In this document: piece after piece, positions 1-8,266 of the stretch
Numbering within the stretch: the stretch's first letter is position 1
Layout: the number at the start of each line of letters is the position of its first letter
Assembly (NCBI RefSeq): GCF_900108515.1
Contig: NZ_FNWW01000006.1
Span: 222,365-286,364 of the forward strand
From: Halobacillus karajensis
GTDB lineage: Bacteria; Bacillota; Bacilli; Bacillales; Halobacillaceae
DNA length: 64,000 nt
Direction: 5' to 3'
The notes under the pieces: generated by a model
The model's database searches: none
What the model saw: only the letters and a program-made list of their open reading frames with translations
Told to the model about the DNA's origin: nothing
Position numbers and translations under genes: made by a program

Positions 1-852
1 ATTTCTCGGTGGGAAGTTGACCAAGTCGAAAAGCTGGATGTAGAAATTCGAACGAATACACGTGTTGGGACAGATGTTTCCTTCGATGAATTAACGAATG
101 AATACGATTCGATTGTGTTGACGATTGGCATGGGAAATGTTCCGATGCTTGGAATCGAGGGGGAAAACTTAGAGGGGGTCCATGATGCGATTGAGTTTGT
201 AAAAAGTACTAAATCAGGACCAATAACGGAGGAATTATTAGGGAAGAAAGTAGTCGTGGTCGGGGCTGGAAACACGGCTATTGATGCAGCTACATGTGCC
301 GCTCGCAAAGGGGCAGGAGATGTAAAAATCGTCTACCGTCGTACTAGAAATGAAATGACCGCATATGAGTTCGAATACGATTTTGCCAAACAAGACGATG
401 TTGAATTTAACTGGCTAACCCAACCTGTTGAAATTATCGGGGACGAAAATGGTAAGGTTACGCACCTTAAATGTGTGAAGATGGCCCTTGGCGATCCAGA
501 TGAAGATGGGAGAAGAAGGCCTGCTCCTGTGAAAGGTTCTGAATTTGTGATAGAAGTCGATGCTGTGATTAAAGCGATCGGTCAGTCGCGATATACAGAT
601 TTAATAGAAGGATTTGGATTAGACCACGATCATGGCGTGGTGAAAGTGGATCCGGAAACATTACAAACATCGAATCCGAAAATTTTTGCTGCAGGTGATG
701 TGATCTTTGCCAAAGGTCAAGGGGAGGCAATGGTTGTTACAGCAGCTCAGCAAGGGAAAGAAGCGGCTATGGCCATTCATAAGGAGCTGGCACCTGAACC
801 AACGAACACATATCATCCATTCAACAAGGAGGAACATACATGGCTGACTTAA
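1..852 (+). CDS. preT: NAD(P)H-dependent dihydropyrimidine dehydrogenase subunit PreT (5'-truncated)
   Basis: The reading frame is open from base 1, so the gene starts upstream of the window; 283 codons are visible. PreT is the flavoprotein subunit that takes electrons from a pyridine nucleotide and passes them to PreA for reduction of uracil or thymine. The fragment shows a Rossmann nucleotide-binding motif GAGNTAID (about bases 262-285) followed by KIVYRR, and the C-terminal FAD motif AAGD (about 690-701) with the QGEAMVVTAAQQG stretch typical of glutamate-synthase small-subunit-like oxidoreductases. It ends in TAA, overlapping the preA start by 13 bases, which suggests translational coupling. 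The N-terminal Fe-S region lies outside the window. Identity rests on fold motifs plus the adjoining preA and hydA. Confidence 0.9.
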   Translation: MSRWEVDQVEKLDVEIRTNTRVGTDVSFDELTNEYDSIVLTIGMGNVPMLGIEGENLEGVHDAIEFVKSTKSGPITEELLGKKVVVVGAGNTAIDAATCAARKGAGDVKIVYRRTRNEMTAYEFEYDFAKQDDVEFNWLTQPVEIIGDENGKVTHLKCVKMALGDPDEDGRRRPAPVKGSEFVIEVDAVIKAIGQSRYTDLIEGFGLDHDHGVVKVDPETLQTSNPKIFAAGDVIFAKGQGEAMVVTAAQQGKEAAMAIHKELAPEPTNTYHPFNKEEHTWLT

Positions 853-2126
853 GTTTGAATCTTGCAGGGATCAAATCACCGAACCCTTTTTGGCTCGCGT
901 CTGCACCTCCGACAAACTCTGGGTATCAGGTGCAGCGGGCTTTTGAAGCAGGCTGGGGCGGGGCCGTTTGGAAAACGCTTGGCGAACCGATCTTGAACGT
1001 TTCGTCTCGCTTTGCTGCTGTTGATTTTAATGGGAAGAATGTCGCTGGGTTTAATAACATTGAACTCATTACAGATCGGCCTCTGGAAGTGAATCTTAAG
1101 GAAATTTATGAAACGAAGAAGAAATATCCAAACCATGCAATTATTGCTTCATTAATGGTTGAACCGACACAGGAAAAGTGGCACGAAATTGTCAAGAAAG
1201 TGGAGGATGTCGGGGTTGATGGACTTGAACTGAACTTCGGGTGTCCCCATGGAATGGCTGAACGCGGTATGGGCGCAGCATCAGGGCAAGTGCCAGAACT
1301 TGTAGAGAAGCAGACGATGTGGGCGAAAGAAGTAGCACAAACACCTGTAATCGTTAAACTAACTCCGAATATTACAGATATTACTTTTACGGCTGAAGCA
1401 GCTGTCAATGGCGGAGCAGATGCGGTAAGCATGATTAATACTATTAACAGCCTGGCTGGTGTTGACCTTGATTCATGGGATACCGTACCTAATGTGGCGG
1501 GGAAAGGAGCGCATGGGGGGTATTGTGGTCCTGCGGTGAAACCAATCGCTTTGAATATGGTAGCTGAATGTGCCCGCCATCCGAAAATCAATGTTCCGAT
1601 CTCAGGTATGGGCGGTGTATCCAGTTGGAGAGAAGCTGTGGAGTTTATGCTGATGGGAGCGACTGGTGTTCAAGTATGTACAGCTGCGATGCACCATGGC
1701 TTCAGCATCGTTGAAGATATGATAGAGGGACTGGACAACTACCTCGAGGATAAAGGGATGGACTCAGTCATGGACATTGTCGGCAAGTCCGTAGAGAAGT
1801 ACTCCGATTGGGGAAACTTGGATCTGAACCATCAGGTTGTTGCTAAGATCAATAATGAGGTGTGCATCAATTGTAATAAGTGCCACATTGCTTGTGAAGA
1901 TACCTCCCACCAATGTATCGATATGTTGAAGGACGCGGAGGGCAATGACATTCTTAAGGTTCGTGAAGAAGATTGTGTCGGATGTAACTTATGCAGCATC
2001 GTTTGTCCGGTTGACGGTGCAATTGATATGGTCGAATATGCCAACGGCAAACCTCCGATGACGTGGAATGAGAGACAAGCTGCCATCGGGGCTGCTTCTT
2101 CCTGTGATGTCAATTTAATCAAATAG
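840..2126 (+). CDS. preA: NAD-dependent dihydropyrimidine dehydrogenase subunit PreA
   Basis: Catalytic subunit that reduces uracil or thymine to the 5,6-dihydropyrimidine, the first step of the reductive pathway. The 428 residues hold a dihydroorotate-dehydrogenase-like FMN barrel (about 1-310; GLELNFGCPHG and the phosphate-binding GMGGVSSWREAVEF are visible). Two 4Fe-4S motifs follow near the C-terminus: CINCNKCHIAC (about 342) and CVGCNLCSIVCP (about 380). The ATG lies inside the end of preT, with an AAGGAGG ribosome site about 8 bases upstream. The length and domain order fit bacterial PreA. hydA follows after 17 bases, so the three genes form one operon. Confidence 0.95.
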   Translation: MADLSLNLAGIKSPNPFWLASAPPTNSGYQVQRAFEAGWGGAVWKTLGEPILNVSSRFAAVDFNGKNVAGFNNIELITDRPLEVNLKEIYETKKKYPNHAIIASLMVEPTQEKWHEIVKKVEDVGVDGLELNFGCPHGMAERGMGAASGQVPELVEKQTMWAKEVAQTPVIVKLTPNITDITFTAEAAVNGGADAVSMINTINSLAGVDLDSWDTVPNVAGKGAHGGYCGPAVKPIALNMVAECARHPKINVPISGMGGVSSWREAVEFMLMGATGVQVCTAAMHHGFSIVEDMIEGLDNYLEDKGMDSVMDIVGKSVEKYSDWGNLDLNHQVVAKINNEVCINCNKCHIACEDTSHQCIDMLKDAEGNDILKVREEDCVGCNLCSIVCPVDGAIDMVEYANGKPPMTWNERQAAIGAASSCDVNLIK

Positions 2127-2143
2127 ATCCATGGAGGGATAAA

Positions 2144-3559
2144 ATGAAGAAAATCATTAAAAATGGAACGATCGTTACGGCGGCGGATACGTACAAAGCA
2201 GATATCCTCATTGAAAATGAAAAAATCGCTCTGATTGGTCAAGATTTGACTGATCCTGCAGCAGAAGTTGTAGAGGCTGAAGGGAATTATATTTTCCCGG
2301 GTGGGATTGATCCACACACTCACCTAGAAATGCCGTTCGGCGGAACAGTTAGTAAAGACGACTTTGAAACAGGTACGATTGCAGCTGCCCATGGGGGTAC
2401 AACGACAGTTATTGATTTTTGTCTGACTGATAAAGGAAAGCCACTTCAGGATTCCATCGATAAGTGGCACGCAAAATCTCACGATAAATCGGTCATCGAT
2501 TACAGTTTCCATTTAATGATTGGTGAGATGAATGATAGTGTCCTTGAGCAACTTCCTAGCGTGATTGAAGATGAAGGTATTACCTCTTTTAAAGTATTTA
2601 TGGCTTATAAGAATGTCTTTCAGGCTGACGATGGTACACTTTTCAGGACGTTAGAAGAAGCTAAAAAACTAGGCGCTCTAGTGATGGTCCACGCCGAAAA
2701 CGGAGATGTGATTGATCATCTAGTCAATAAAGCGCTGGAAGCTGGACAAACAGACCCTATCTATCATGCCCTGACTCGTCCGCCAGAAGTGGAAGGGGAA
2801 GCCACAGGCCGTGCAGCAGAGTTGACAGGGCTTGCTGATTCGCAATTATACGTCGTTCATGTCACGTGTGAAGAAGCTGTGGAAGCTATTGCGAAGGCAA
2901 GGAAGAAAGGATACAACGTGATGGGTGAGACGTGTCCTCAATACTTGGTTCTTGATCAAAGCTACATGGAGAAGCCGAATTTTGAAGGGGCTAAGTATGT
3001 GTGGTCACCGCCTCTTCGCGAAAAATATCATCAGGATAAATTGTGGAAGGCTCTAAAAACGGGTGATCTGCAAACCCTTGGTTCCGATCAATGTTCCTTC
3101 GATTTTAAAGGGCAAAAAGATTTAGGGAAAGGGGATTTCACGAAGATTCCAAATGGCGGACCGATCATTGAAGACCGTGTAAGTATCCTTTTTTCAGAGG
3201 GGGTAAAAAAAGGTAGAATTACTCTTAATGAATTTGTAGATATTACGTCTACGAAAATTGCGAAAACCTTCGGCTTGTTCCCACAAAAGGGAACCATCTC
3301 TGTTGGTGCTGATGCGGACCTAGTTATTTTTGATCCGAATGTGGAACGTACCATCTCTGTGGAAAGCAGTCATATGGCGGCTGATTACAATCCGTTCGAA
3401 GGCATGAAGGTGACCGGTCAGCCGATCAGCGTGTTGTCCCGTGGGGACTTTGTTATTAAAAATAAAGAATTCGTTGGCGAACTTGGCAAAGGAAACTATT
3501 TGAAACGTTCTCGTTATGGCGAACTCACATCCTCCAAAGAAGAACTTTATCAGAAGTAA
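2144..3559 (+). CDS. hydA: Dihydropyrimidinase (D-hydantoinase)
   Basis: Cytosolic zinc amidohydrolase that opens dihydrouracil or dihydrothymine to N-carbamoyl-beta-alanine or its methyl analogue, step two of the reductive pathway. The 471 residues match the family length. Metal ligands are readable: HTH at 58-60, the lysine in SFKVFMAYK (K150, carboxylated in this family), H183 in MVHAENGD, H239 in YVVHVTCEE and D315 in LGSDQCSFDF. GGAGGG precedes the ATG, 17 bases after preA. A strong terminator follows, so the next permease gene may have its own promoter or depend on readthrough. Hydantoinase activity on other ring substrates is also possible, but the preTA context favours dihydropyrimidines. 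Confidence 0.95.
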   Translation: MKKIIKNGTIVTAADTYKADILIENEKIALIGQDLTDPAAEVVEAEGNYIFPGGIDPHTHLEMPFGGTVSKDDFETGTIAAAHGGTTTVIDFCLTDKGKPLQDSIDKWHAKSHDKSVIDYSFHLMIGEMNDSVLEQLPSVIEDEGITSFKVFMAYKNVFQADDGTLFRTLEEAKKLGALVMVHAENGDVIDHLVNKALEAGQTDPIYHALTRPPEVEGEATGRAAELTGLADSQLYVVHVTCEEAVEAIAKARKKGYNVMGETCPQYLVLDQSYMEKPNFEGAKYVWSPPLREKYHQDKLWKALKTGDLQTLGSDQCSFDFKGQKDLGKGDFTKIPNGGPIIEDRVSILFSEGVKKGRITLNEFVDITSTKIAKTFGLFPQKGTISVGADADLVIFDPNVERTISVESSHMAADYNPFEGMKVTGQPISVLSRGDFVIKNKEFVGELGKGNYLKRSRYGELTSSKEELYQK

Positions 3560-3582
3560 CCTGTCCGTGTGCTATGGAATGT

Positions 3583-3618
3583 AGGCTGCCTCGCTATCTT
3601 GTAAGCAGGCAGCCTTTT
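3583..3618 (+). terminator. Rho-independent terminator after hydA
   Basis: Perfect 9-bp stem (AGGCTGCCT at 3583-3591 pairing with AGGCAGCCT at 3607-3615) followed by TTTT. It separates preTA-hydA from the permease gene. Confidence 0.85.
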
Positions 3619-3650
3619 CAAAAACAGGTATAGGTAGGAGGAGTCCAAGG

Positions 3651-5144
3651 ATGGACAAAAAAAAGAATCATTTGATGTCACCGGATTTAATGCCGATTCC
3701 GCATAGTGAGAAGAAAATCAGTACTTTGGGTTTTACCTTCATGTGGGTAGGAATGGCTGTCGTACTCGCAGCATTTGCCATAGGCGGGGCAGGCGTTCAG
3801 GAAATATCGTTAGGATGGGTTGTCTTAGGGACATTATTAGGAACGATATTAATTGGGCTTGCAATTACAGTCACGGCGGATATCGGCATTGAACACGGGA
3901 TATCTTTTCCCGTTTACATGCGGGCACCATTTGGTACTGTCGGTACGCATTTCCCTTCAGTTGTAAGGGGAGTAGCAGCTTCTATGTGGTTTGGAATTAA
4001 TACTTTTTTTGGCTCCACAGCAATCAATGGAATTTTAAACATTTTATTTGGATTTGATAATTGGTTTGTTTGTTATCTTCTTTTTGCTTTATTCCAACTT
4101 TTTAATACCGCATTGGGGATAAAAGCGGTAGAGAAGTTTGCCGATTTGGCAGCCCCGATCATTATTCTTATCGGTGTTTGGATGTACTTCACATTAGCAG
4201 GATCAGCTGCAGAACAAGGAAGAGATATTTGGGCATGGGTGGAAAGCCCTGTGACAGGTGGAGCTGCCTTTACAGCCTTTATTATCGTTGTAGTTGGTAA
4301 CATGGGATATTGGGCCACTCTGGCCGCCGATATTTCCTCGATCTCCCGCTTCATCAAAGCCCCGAAACATGAACGGAACTGGATTAAAAGAAATAAAGGA
4401 GCACTTGTCGGGAGCCTCGTAGCATTGCCCCTGACTCAAACGTTCATCGTCGTTCTTGGAGCGGTTTCCTACATTGCCGTATCAAATTTCGATCCAGTGG
4501 TCGCTCTTCAGGAATCAGCAAGTGGACTTGTACTGGGCATTCTTTTGTTAATGATTGTTCTTGCCCAATGGTCGACAAACGTATCAGCGAATATTGTGCC
4601 TGCTGCAACGATCTTTTCGAATGTGGGAGGTCCGAAGCTTCCCTTTTGGGCTGGTGTTTTCATCGCTGGTCTTGTTGGGACATTGATTCAGCCGTGGAGT
4701 GTATTCAATCTTTTGATTCCTGTTCTACTTATTGCCGCCGCCATTCTTTCAGTTATTGTAGGGATTATATTCGCCGACTATTATTTATTAAGGAAACGGA
4801 GAATGAATGTATACGACTTGTATAACCAAGAGGGACAATTCCGCTATGACAGAGGAGTAAACTGGGCTGGTATCATTTCCTGGGTAATCGGCAGTGTTTT
4901 TGCTTATATTTTTTCGACCTATTCTTTCTTTGTCGGTTTTGGAATTGGGGCTCTTTGTTATTATCTGCTCGCTAAACACTGGTATTTTAAGAAACATCCC
5001 CAGGCGGAGATCGATGATCCTAGTGATGATGAATATCTTGGTATTACCGTCGGCCGTGATTGGGTAATTGGAGAAAAGTATGCGGAAGAGAAGCTTGGAC
5101 GCAAAACTGGAACAGAAGGAACGAAGCAAAAATTAGATGCGTAA
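3651..5144 (+). CDS. NCS1-family nucleobase/hydantoin permease
   Basis: A 497-residue polytopic membrane protein with about twelve hydrophobic segments. It has the N-terminal signature of the cytosine/uracil/thiamine/allantoin (NCS1) transporters: a P-H-SEKKIST entry, the FAIGGAGVQEISLGWV helix and GIEHGISFPVYMRAPFGTVG. The most economical role is uptake of uracil, thymine or hydantoin for the adjacent PreTA/HydA enzymes. NCS1 substrates cannot be assigned from sequence, and allantoin or cytosine remain possible. The ATG has a TAGGAGGAG ribosome site. The gene is 15 bases before a small co-oriented ORF. Confidence 0.85.
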   Translation: MDKKKNHLMSPDLMPIPHSEKKISTLGFTFMWVGMAVVLAAFAIGGAGVQEISLGWVVLGTLLGTILIGLAITVTADIGIEHGISFPVYMRAPFGTVGTHFPSVVRGVAASMWFGINTFFGSTAINGILNILFGFDNWFVCYLLFALFQLFNTALGIKAVEKFADLAAPIIILIGVWMYFTLAGSAAEQGRDIWAWVESPVTGGAAFTAFIIVVVGNMGYWATLAADISSISRFIKAPKHERNWIKRNKGALVGSLVALPLTQTFIVVLGAVSYIAVSNFDPVVALQESASGLVLGILLLMIVLAQWSTNVSANIVPAATIFSNVGGPKLPFWAGVFIAGLVGTLIQPWSVFNLLIPVLLIAAAILSVIVGIIFADYYLLRKRRMNVYDLYNQEGQFRYDRGVNWAGIISWVIGSVFAYIFSTYSFFVGFGIGALCYYLLAKHWYFKKHPQAEIDDPSDDEYLGITVGRDWVIGEKYAEEKLGRKTGTEGTKQKLDA

Positions 5145-5159
5145 AGGAGAGGTAGAGAG

Positions 5160-5396
5160 ATGTCTGATCATCGTGAATTTGAAGCAGAACGGGAAAAAAT
5201 CGACTTCTTATTAGAAAAAGGGTATGTGATTAAAGGGGTAACGGAAAATCTGAGCGGGGCGTTTCTGGAGTTTGAATATAAAGGAAATGAACATGATCAA
5301 CCGGGAAAAGAACGATTGCATATCCTGCATCCGGATAGTAGAAAATATTTTTCTACTATTTTGGTACAGCAACAGAAAAAGCAAGGTGTGAAATAG
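5160..5396 (+). CDS. Small uncharacterised protein downstream of the permease
   Basis: A 78-residue soluble, charged protein (begins MSDHREFEAEREKIDFLLEKG). No family was recognised. AGGAGAGG lies at the expected distance before the ATG, and the gene sits 15 bases after the permease stop and directly before a terminator, so it is the last gene of that unit. Its central region (VIKGVTENLSGAFLEFEYKG) looks like a short beta-rich domain. No signal peptide or membrane segment. A role linked to nucleobase uptake is suggested only by position. Confidence 0.6.
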   Translation: MSDHREFEAEREKIDFLLEKGYVIKGVTENLSGAFLEFEYKGNEHDQPGKERLHILHPDSRKYFSTILVQQQKKQGVK

Positions 5397-5403
5397 GAAG
5401 TAC

Positions 5404-5440
5404 AAAAGAGAGGGGAGGCAGGGAATGCTCCTCTCTTTTT
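5404..5440. terminator. Bidirectional terminator between convergent genes
   Basis: The AGAGAGGGGAG and CTCCTCTCT arms pair with one bulge and are flanked by A-rich and T-rich runs. It can stop transcripts from the permease unit on the plus strand and from the ArsR pair on the minus strand. Confidence 0.75.
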
Positions 5441-5472
5441 GGTGATGAGCTGATTTCGTTTAAATCGTAACT

Positions 5473-5799
5473 CTAGTAATCTTCTTTATTTTCCACCATG
5501 TGTGTAAGCATGGAAAGTTTATTATCCCAGAATTGCTCGAAGTAGGAGATCCATTCTTTAATTTCTAATAATTGAGCAGGCTGAAGAGAGTATATCTTCT
5601 CACGTCCTGATTTATGGTGGCTGACCAACTCGGCTTCGGATAGCACAAGGAGATGTTTGACCACTGCCGTTCGACTAAAAGAAAAGTGTTCACTAATTTC
5701 TTTTATAGAGGCATCCCTTTTGGCTAATAGCTCCATCATTTTTCTCCTTGAGGGATCGGCAATTGCCTGGTAAACATCATGTGTTAAAGCTTCGCTCAT
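5473..5799 (-). CDS. ArsR-family winged-helix transcriptional regulator
   Basis: A 108-residue repressor-type protein. The region HDVYQAIADPSRRKMMELL followed by SIKEISEHFSFSRTAVVKHLLVLSEAELV is the classical ArsR/SmtB winged helix. No conserved metal-binding CxC is seen in the recognition helix, so metal sensing is not indicated. The ATG overlaps the stop of the upstream SRPBCC gene in an ATGA arrangement, implying translational coupling. A longer in-frame start at 5847 exists but would lie inside the neighbour. ArsR-SRPBCC pairs are common in Bacillaceae and are usually autoregulated; their ligands are mostly unknown. Confidence 0.85.
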   Translation of the reverse strand: MSEALTHDVYQAIADPSRRKMMELLAKRDASIKEISEHFSFSRTAVVKHLLVLSEAELVSHHKSGREKIYSLQPAQLLEIKEWISYFEQFWDNKLSMLTHMVENKEDY

Positions 5800-6233
5800 C
5801 CGTTTTCTACTACCTTCCGCAATCTTTCGTTCACAATGCTCTCCCACCCCTTATTCATAGTATGACGAGTATCCAAACGAGTCTTTCCAGTTGGATGCAT
5901 TTTCTCCTCTGGATCTCCCCAGCCGGCGTGGATTAGGGTGAATGCTGTTTGATCATTTTCTACCTCCTGTAAGGTGAAATGGATGAGCCATCCTTGATTT
6001 CCCCAGGTAAAGGATAATTCATATGGGGGGTCCACCGTTATGACTTTACAATGGGAGGTTTCAAAAGGAGTTTCTATATAAAATTCATGGCCCTCCACCG
6101 CTTTAAAATCGTTAGGCATAAACCATTCAGCCATTCCTTTTGAAGTAGAGACAGCCTTCCATACTTTTTCTACAGGGGCTTGAAAAATCACTTGTTTTTT
6201 TATTTCTGGTACGGATTGGTGGTTACTCATCAT
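5796..6233 (-). CDS. SRPBCC (AHSA1-like) domain protein
   Basis: A 145-residue START/Bet v 1-type protein: the KKQVIFQAPVEKVWKAVSTSKGMAEWFMPNDF opening and the LSFTWGNQGWL and TAFTLIHAGW strands form the helix-grip signature of the AHSA1/polyketide-cyclase superfamily. Such proteins bind hydrophobic ligands. Two consecutive ATGs follow AGGAGG; the second (6230) has the better spacing. It is cotranscribed with the ArsR regulator at its 3' end by a 4-base overlap, so the pair may form a ligand-responsive module. No catalytic residues are assigned. Confidence 0.8.
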   Translation of the reverse strand: MMSNHQSVPEIKKQVIFQAPVEKVWKAVSTSKGMAEWFMPNDFKAVEGHEFYIETPFETSHCKVITVDPPYELSFTWGNQGWLIHFTLQEVENDQTAFTLIHAGWGDPEEKMHPTGKTRLDTRHTMNKGWESIVNERLRKVVENG

Positions 6234-6346
6234 TACCTCCTAAATATAACACCATATAGTTTCATTTCAATCGTAACACCAAAAGGTTATATATGTCTAA
6301 TAGATCGAAGGGAAACTTTTTGTAAGGAAATCTCACGATATATTAG

Positions 6347-6361
6347 ATTTTTCTGAAATTT
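6347..6361. promoter_or_regulatory. CodY-like operator upstream of pucR
   Basis: ATTTTTCTGAAATTT matches the CodY consensus AATTTTCWGAAAATT at 13 of 15 positions. It lies 29 bases before the PucR ATG, where bound CodY could block transcription. Motif reading only. Confidence 0.5.
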
Positions 6362-6389
6362 TGTTGTACTTTAAAAGAGGGGTCTTTCA

Positions 6390-7976
6390 ATGAACGAACA
6401 CATGTCGATTGAAAATATCCTGAAAAGGACACATTTCAAATCAGCAGAAGTTATTGCAGGTCGGACGGGGACCGACCGACTGGTTAAATGGGTTCATGTG
6501 TTTGAAGTGATCGAAGTTAGAAGGAACCTTAAAGGGGGAGAGCTCGTTCTTTCGACTGGATTTGGTTGGAAAGATGATGATAAGCTTTTTCTTCGTCTAT
6601 TGGAACAATTAATTGATAGAAACGTGGCTGGGATATGCATTGAGCTTGGAAGTTTTGTTGATTACATATGTGATGAGGCTATTGCTCTGGCAGATGCGCA
6701 TGGATTTCCCATCATCCTTTTTCATGAAGAAGTATCCTTCGTGGAAATTACACAGGATATTCATGCAGACTTAATCAATCAGCAATATGAGCTCATTACA
6801 AATCTGGAAGATTACTCGCAAAGACTGAACAAACGCTTATTATCCATTGATAATTACTTTGATATCCTTAAAAACTTGCAACAATACCTCAACTGTCAAC
6901 TCGTTTATATAGCTAAGGATCATACGGTGGTTACGCTTCCTGCTTTGCGGGAAAAGGAACGTGAGGAAATACTGGCAGAGTTGAGCGGCCCTCGTTTATT
7001 CTCAAAGAGAGTGCTTAAACAGCCTGTTCAAGTGTTTGAACGAGAGTTTGCGAATATTTACTTATTGTCCAATTACCGGGATTTCGGTGAATTTGAGCGG
7101 TTACTGCTTGATAGAACTGCTACTGCACTGGCTCAATATTTACTCCGTGAGTTGTATACAGAAGAGAAAAGAAAGGTAAAAGAGGCTGAATGGCTTTCAG
7201 AATGGCTTCAGGGGGATCATGAGGAAGAGGAAATACGTGACCGGCTTGCTGTTTATAAATTAGATAAAACCGTTAGTGGGGCTATCGTGCTTACCATCAA
7301 ACTGAATATGGTGGACAGACAATACCCAAATCCTGATGTAACTTACTTGAATATGCTCGTTCATAATATTTTTGACCAGAATGGTTATTATGTATTTCCT
7401 GTAGAGAAACGGCATCAACTGACGTTCATCTTGCTGAATCGTAAGGGAGAAGAAGATTGGAAGAAACGGGTCAAACGTGGGGTTGAACGATTGAAAAAAA
7501 TAAGCCTCCTTAACGATACAAGTATTTCATCCTTCCAAATTGCTGGTGGGAAGTATGTAAAGAGGCTTCATAAGCTTCATGAAAGTTATCAAACCGCTGA
7601 GGAAACGCTGACACTTCAAGAAAAGCTTCCGGAGGACCAATTCAAGTTTTTTTATGATGACTTGCACATGTACCGTTTGATTTCATTGGTTCACCAACAT
7701 AGTAACTTAGATGGGCTTGTCGAAGAGTATTTAGGGCCGATCATAAGCTACGATGAAAAAAATAACACAAGCCTCCTTGAGACTTTGAGGGTTTATTTGG
7801 CTTGTAATGGATCCAAAAAAGAAACCGCTTCCAAAATATTTGTTGTACGCCAAACGCTTTATCACAGGTTGGAAAAGCTTGAAAAACTGCTGGGGCCGGA
7901 TTTTATGGAATGCGAAAAAAGACAGGTCATCGAGTTTGCTCTTCTTGCCTATGAATACCAGAGAGCTGTTCATTAA
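6390..7976 (+). CDS. PucR-family transcriptional regulator
   Basis: A 528-residue regulator of the PucR/CdaR type. The N-terminal part (about 5-130) fits the purine-catabolism regulator ligand domain (VHVFEVIEVRRNLKGGELVLSTG region). The middle is variable, and the C-terminal 60 residues carry the PucR helix-turn-helix: LLETLRVYLACNGSKKETA then VRQTLYHRLEKLEKLLG. Placed between the dihydropyrimidine genes and the aminotransferase/ald genes, it is the likely local activator of nucleobase catabolism; the effector is not readable. Start at the ATG after AAGAGGGG. A CodY-like box just upstream suggests control by nitrogen or BCAA status. Confidence 0.88.
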   Translation: MNEHMSIENILKRTHFKSAEVIAGRTGTDRLVKWVHVFEVIEVRRNLKGGELVLSTGFGWKDDDKLFLRLLEQLIDRNVAGICIELGSFVDYICDEAIALADAHGFPIILFHEEVSFVEITQDIHADLINQQYELITNLEDYSQRLNKRLLSIDNYFDILKNLQQYLNCQLVYIAKDHTVVTLPALREKEREEILAELSGPRLFSKRVLKQPVQVFEREFANIYLLSNYRDFGEFERLLLDRTATALAQYLLRELYTEEKRKVKEAEWLSEWLQGDHEEEEIRDRLAVYKLDKTVSGAIVLTIKLNMVDRQYPNPDVTYLNMLVHNIFDQNGYYVFPVEKRHQLTFILLNRKGEEDWKKRVKRGVERLKKISLLNDTSISSFQIAGGKYVKRLHKLHESYQTAEETLTLQEKLPEDQFKFFYDDLHMYRLISLVHQHSNLDGLVEEYLGPIISYDEKNNTSLLETLRVYLACNGSKKETASKIFVVRQTLYHRLEKLEKLLGPDFMECEKRQVIEFALLAYEYQRAVH

Positions 7977-7984
7977 GATTATTC

Positions 7985-8014
7985 ACTTATTCGTTTTCGG
8001 ATAAGTGTCTCTTT
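7985..8014 (+). terminator. Terminator after pucR
   Basis: ACTTATTCG and CGGATAAGT arms with a TTTT loop (one mismatch), followed by a T-rich tract. Immediately downstream of the pucR stop. Confidence 0.7.
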
Positions 8015-8266
8015 TATGTAAGGGTCTATTTTTATATTTCAAACCTGGTCGAAGTGACCTGATTATAGGATGGATTTATTCCATTTCCTGAAGGCCTCCT
8101 GTTTGAGGCAGGAGAGATTGTCCAACGTTCTTTTCTGTGATTTTGCTTCTATTGTCATTATGTGAAAGAGAAGTGTTCATGGTTTGACACAATGTCTAAT
8201 GAAAGTTCCTGCCTCATGTTAGATAATTGAGATAATTCAAAAAAGAACTTTAAGGAGGTCTCTCCG
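8015..8266 (+). other. Leader region before the aminotransferase gene
   Basis: About 250 non-coding bases. A CTCCTG/CAGGAG hairpin (about 8096-8120) and a TTGACA box near 8194 are visible, but no well-spaced -10 could be fixed. The region ends in TAAGGAGG before a TTG start. A PucR operator is likely here but was not identifiable by eye. Confidence 0.35.

Noticed and set aside
4568..4825. ORF within the permease gene
   Set aside because: Shadow frame, cysteine-rich low-complexity translation.
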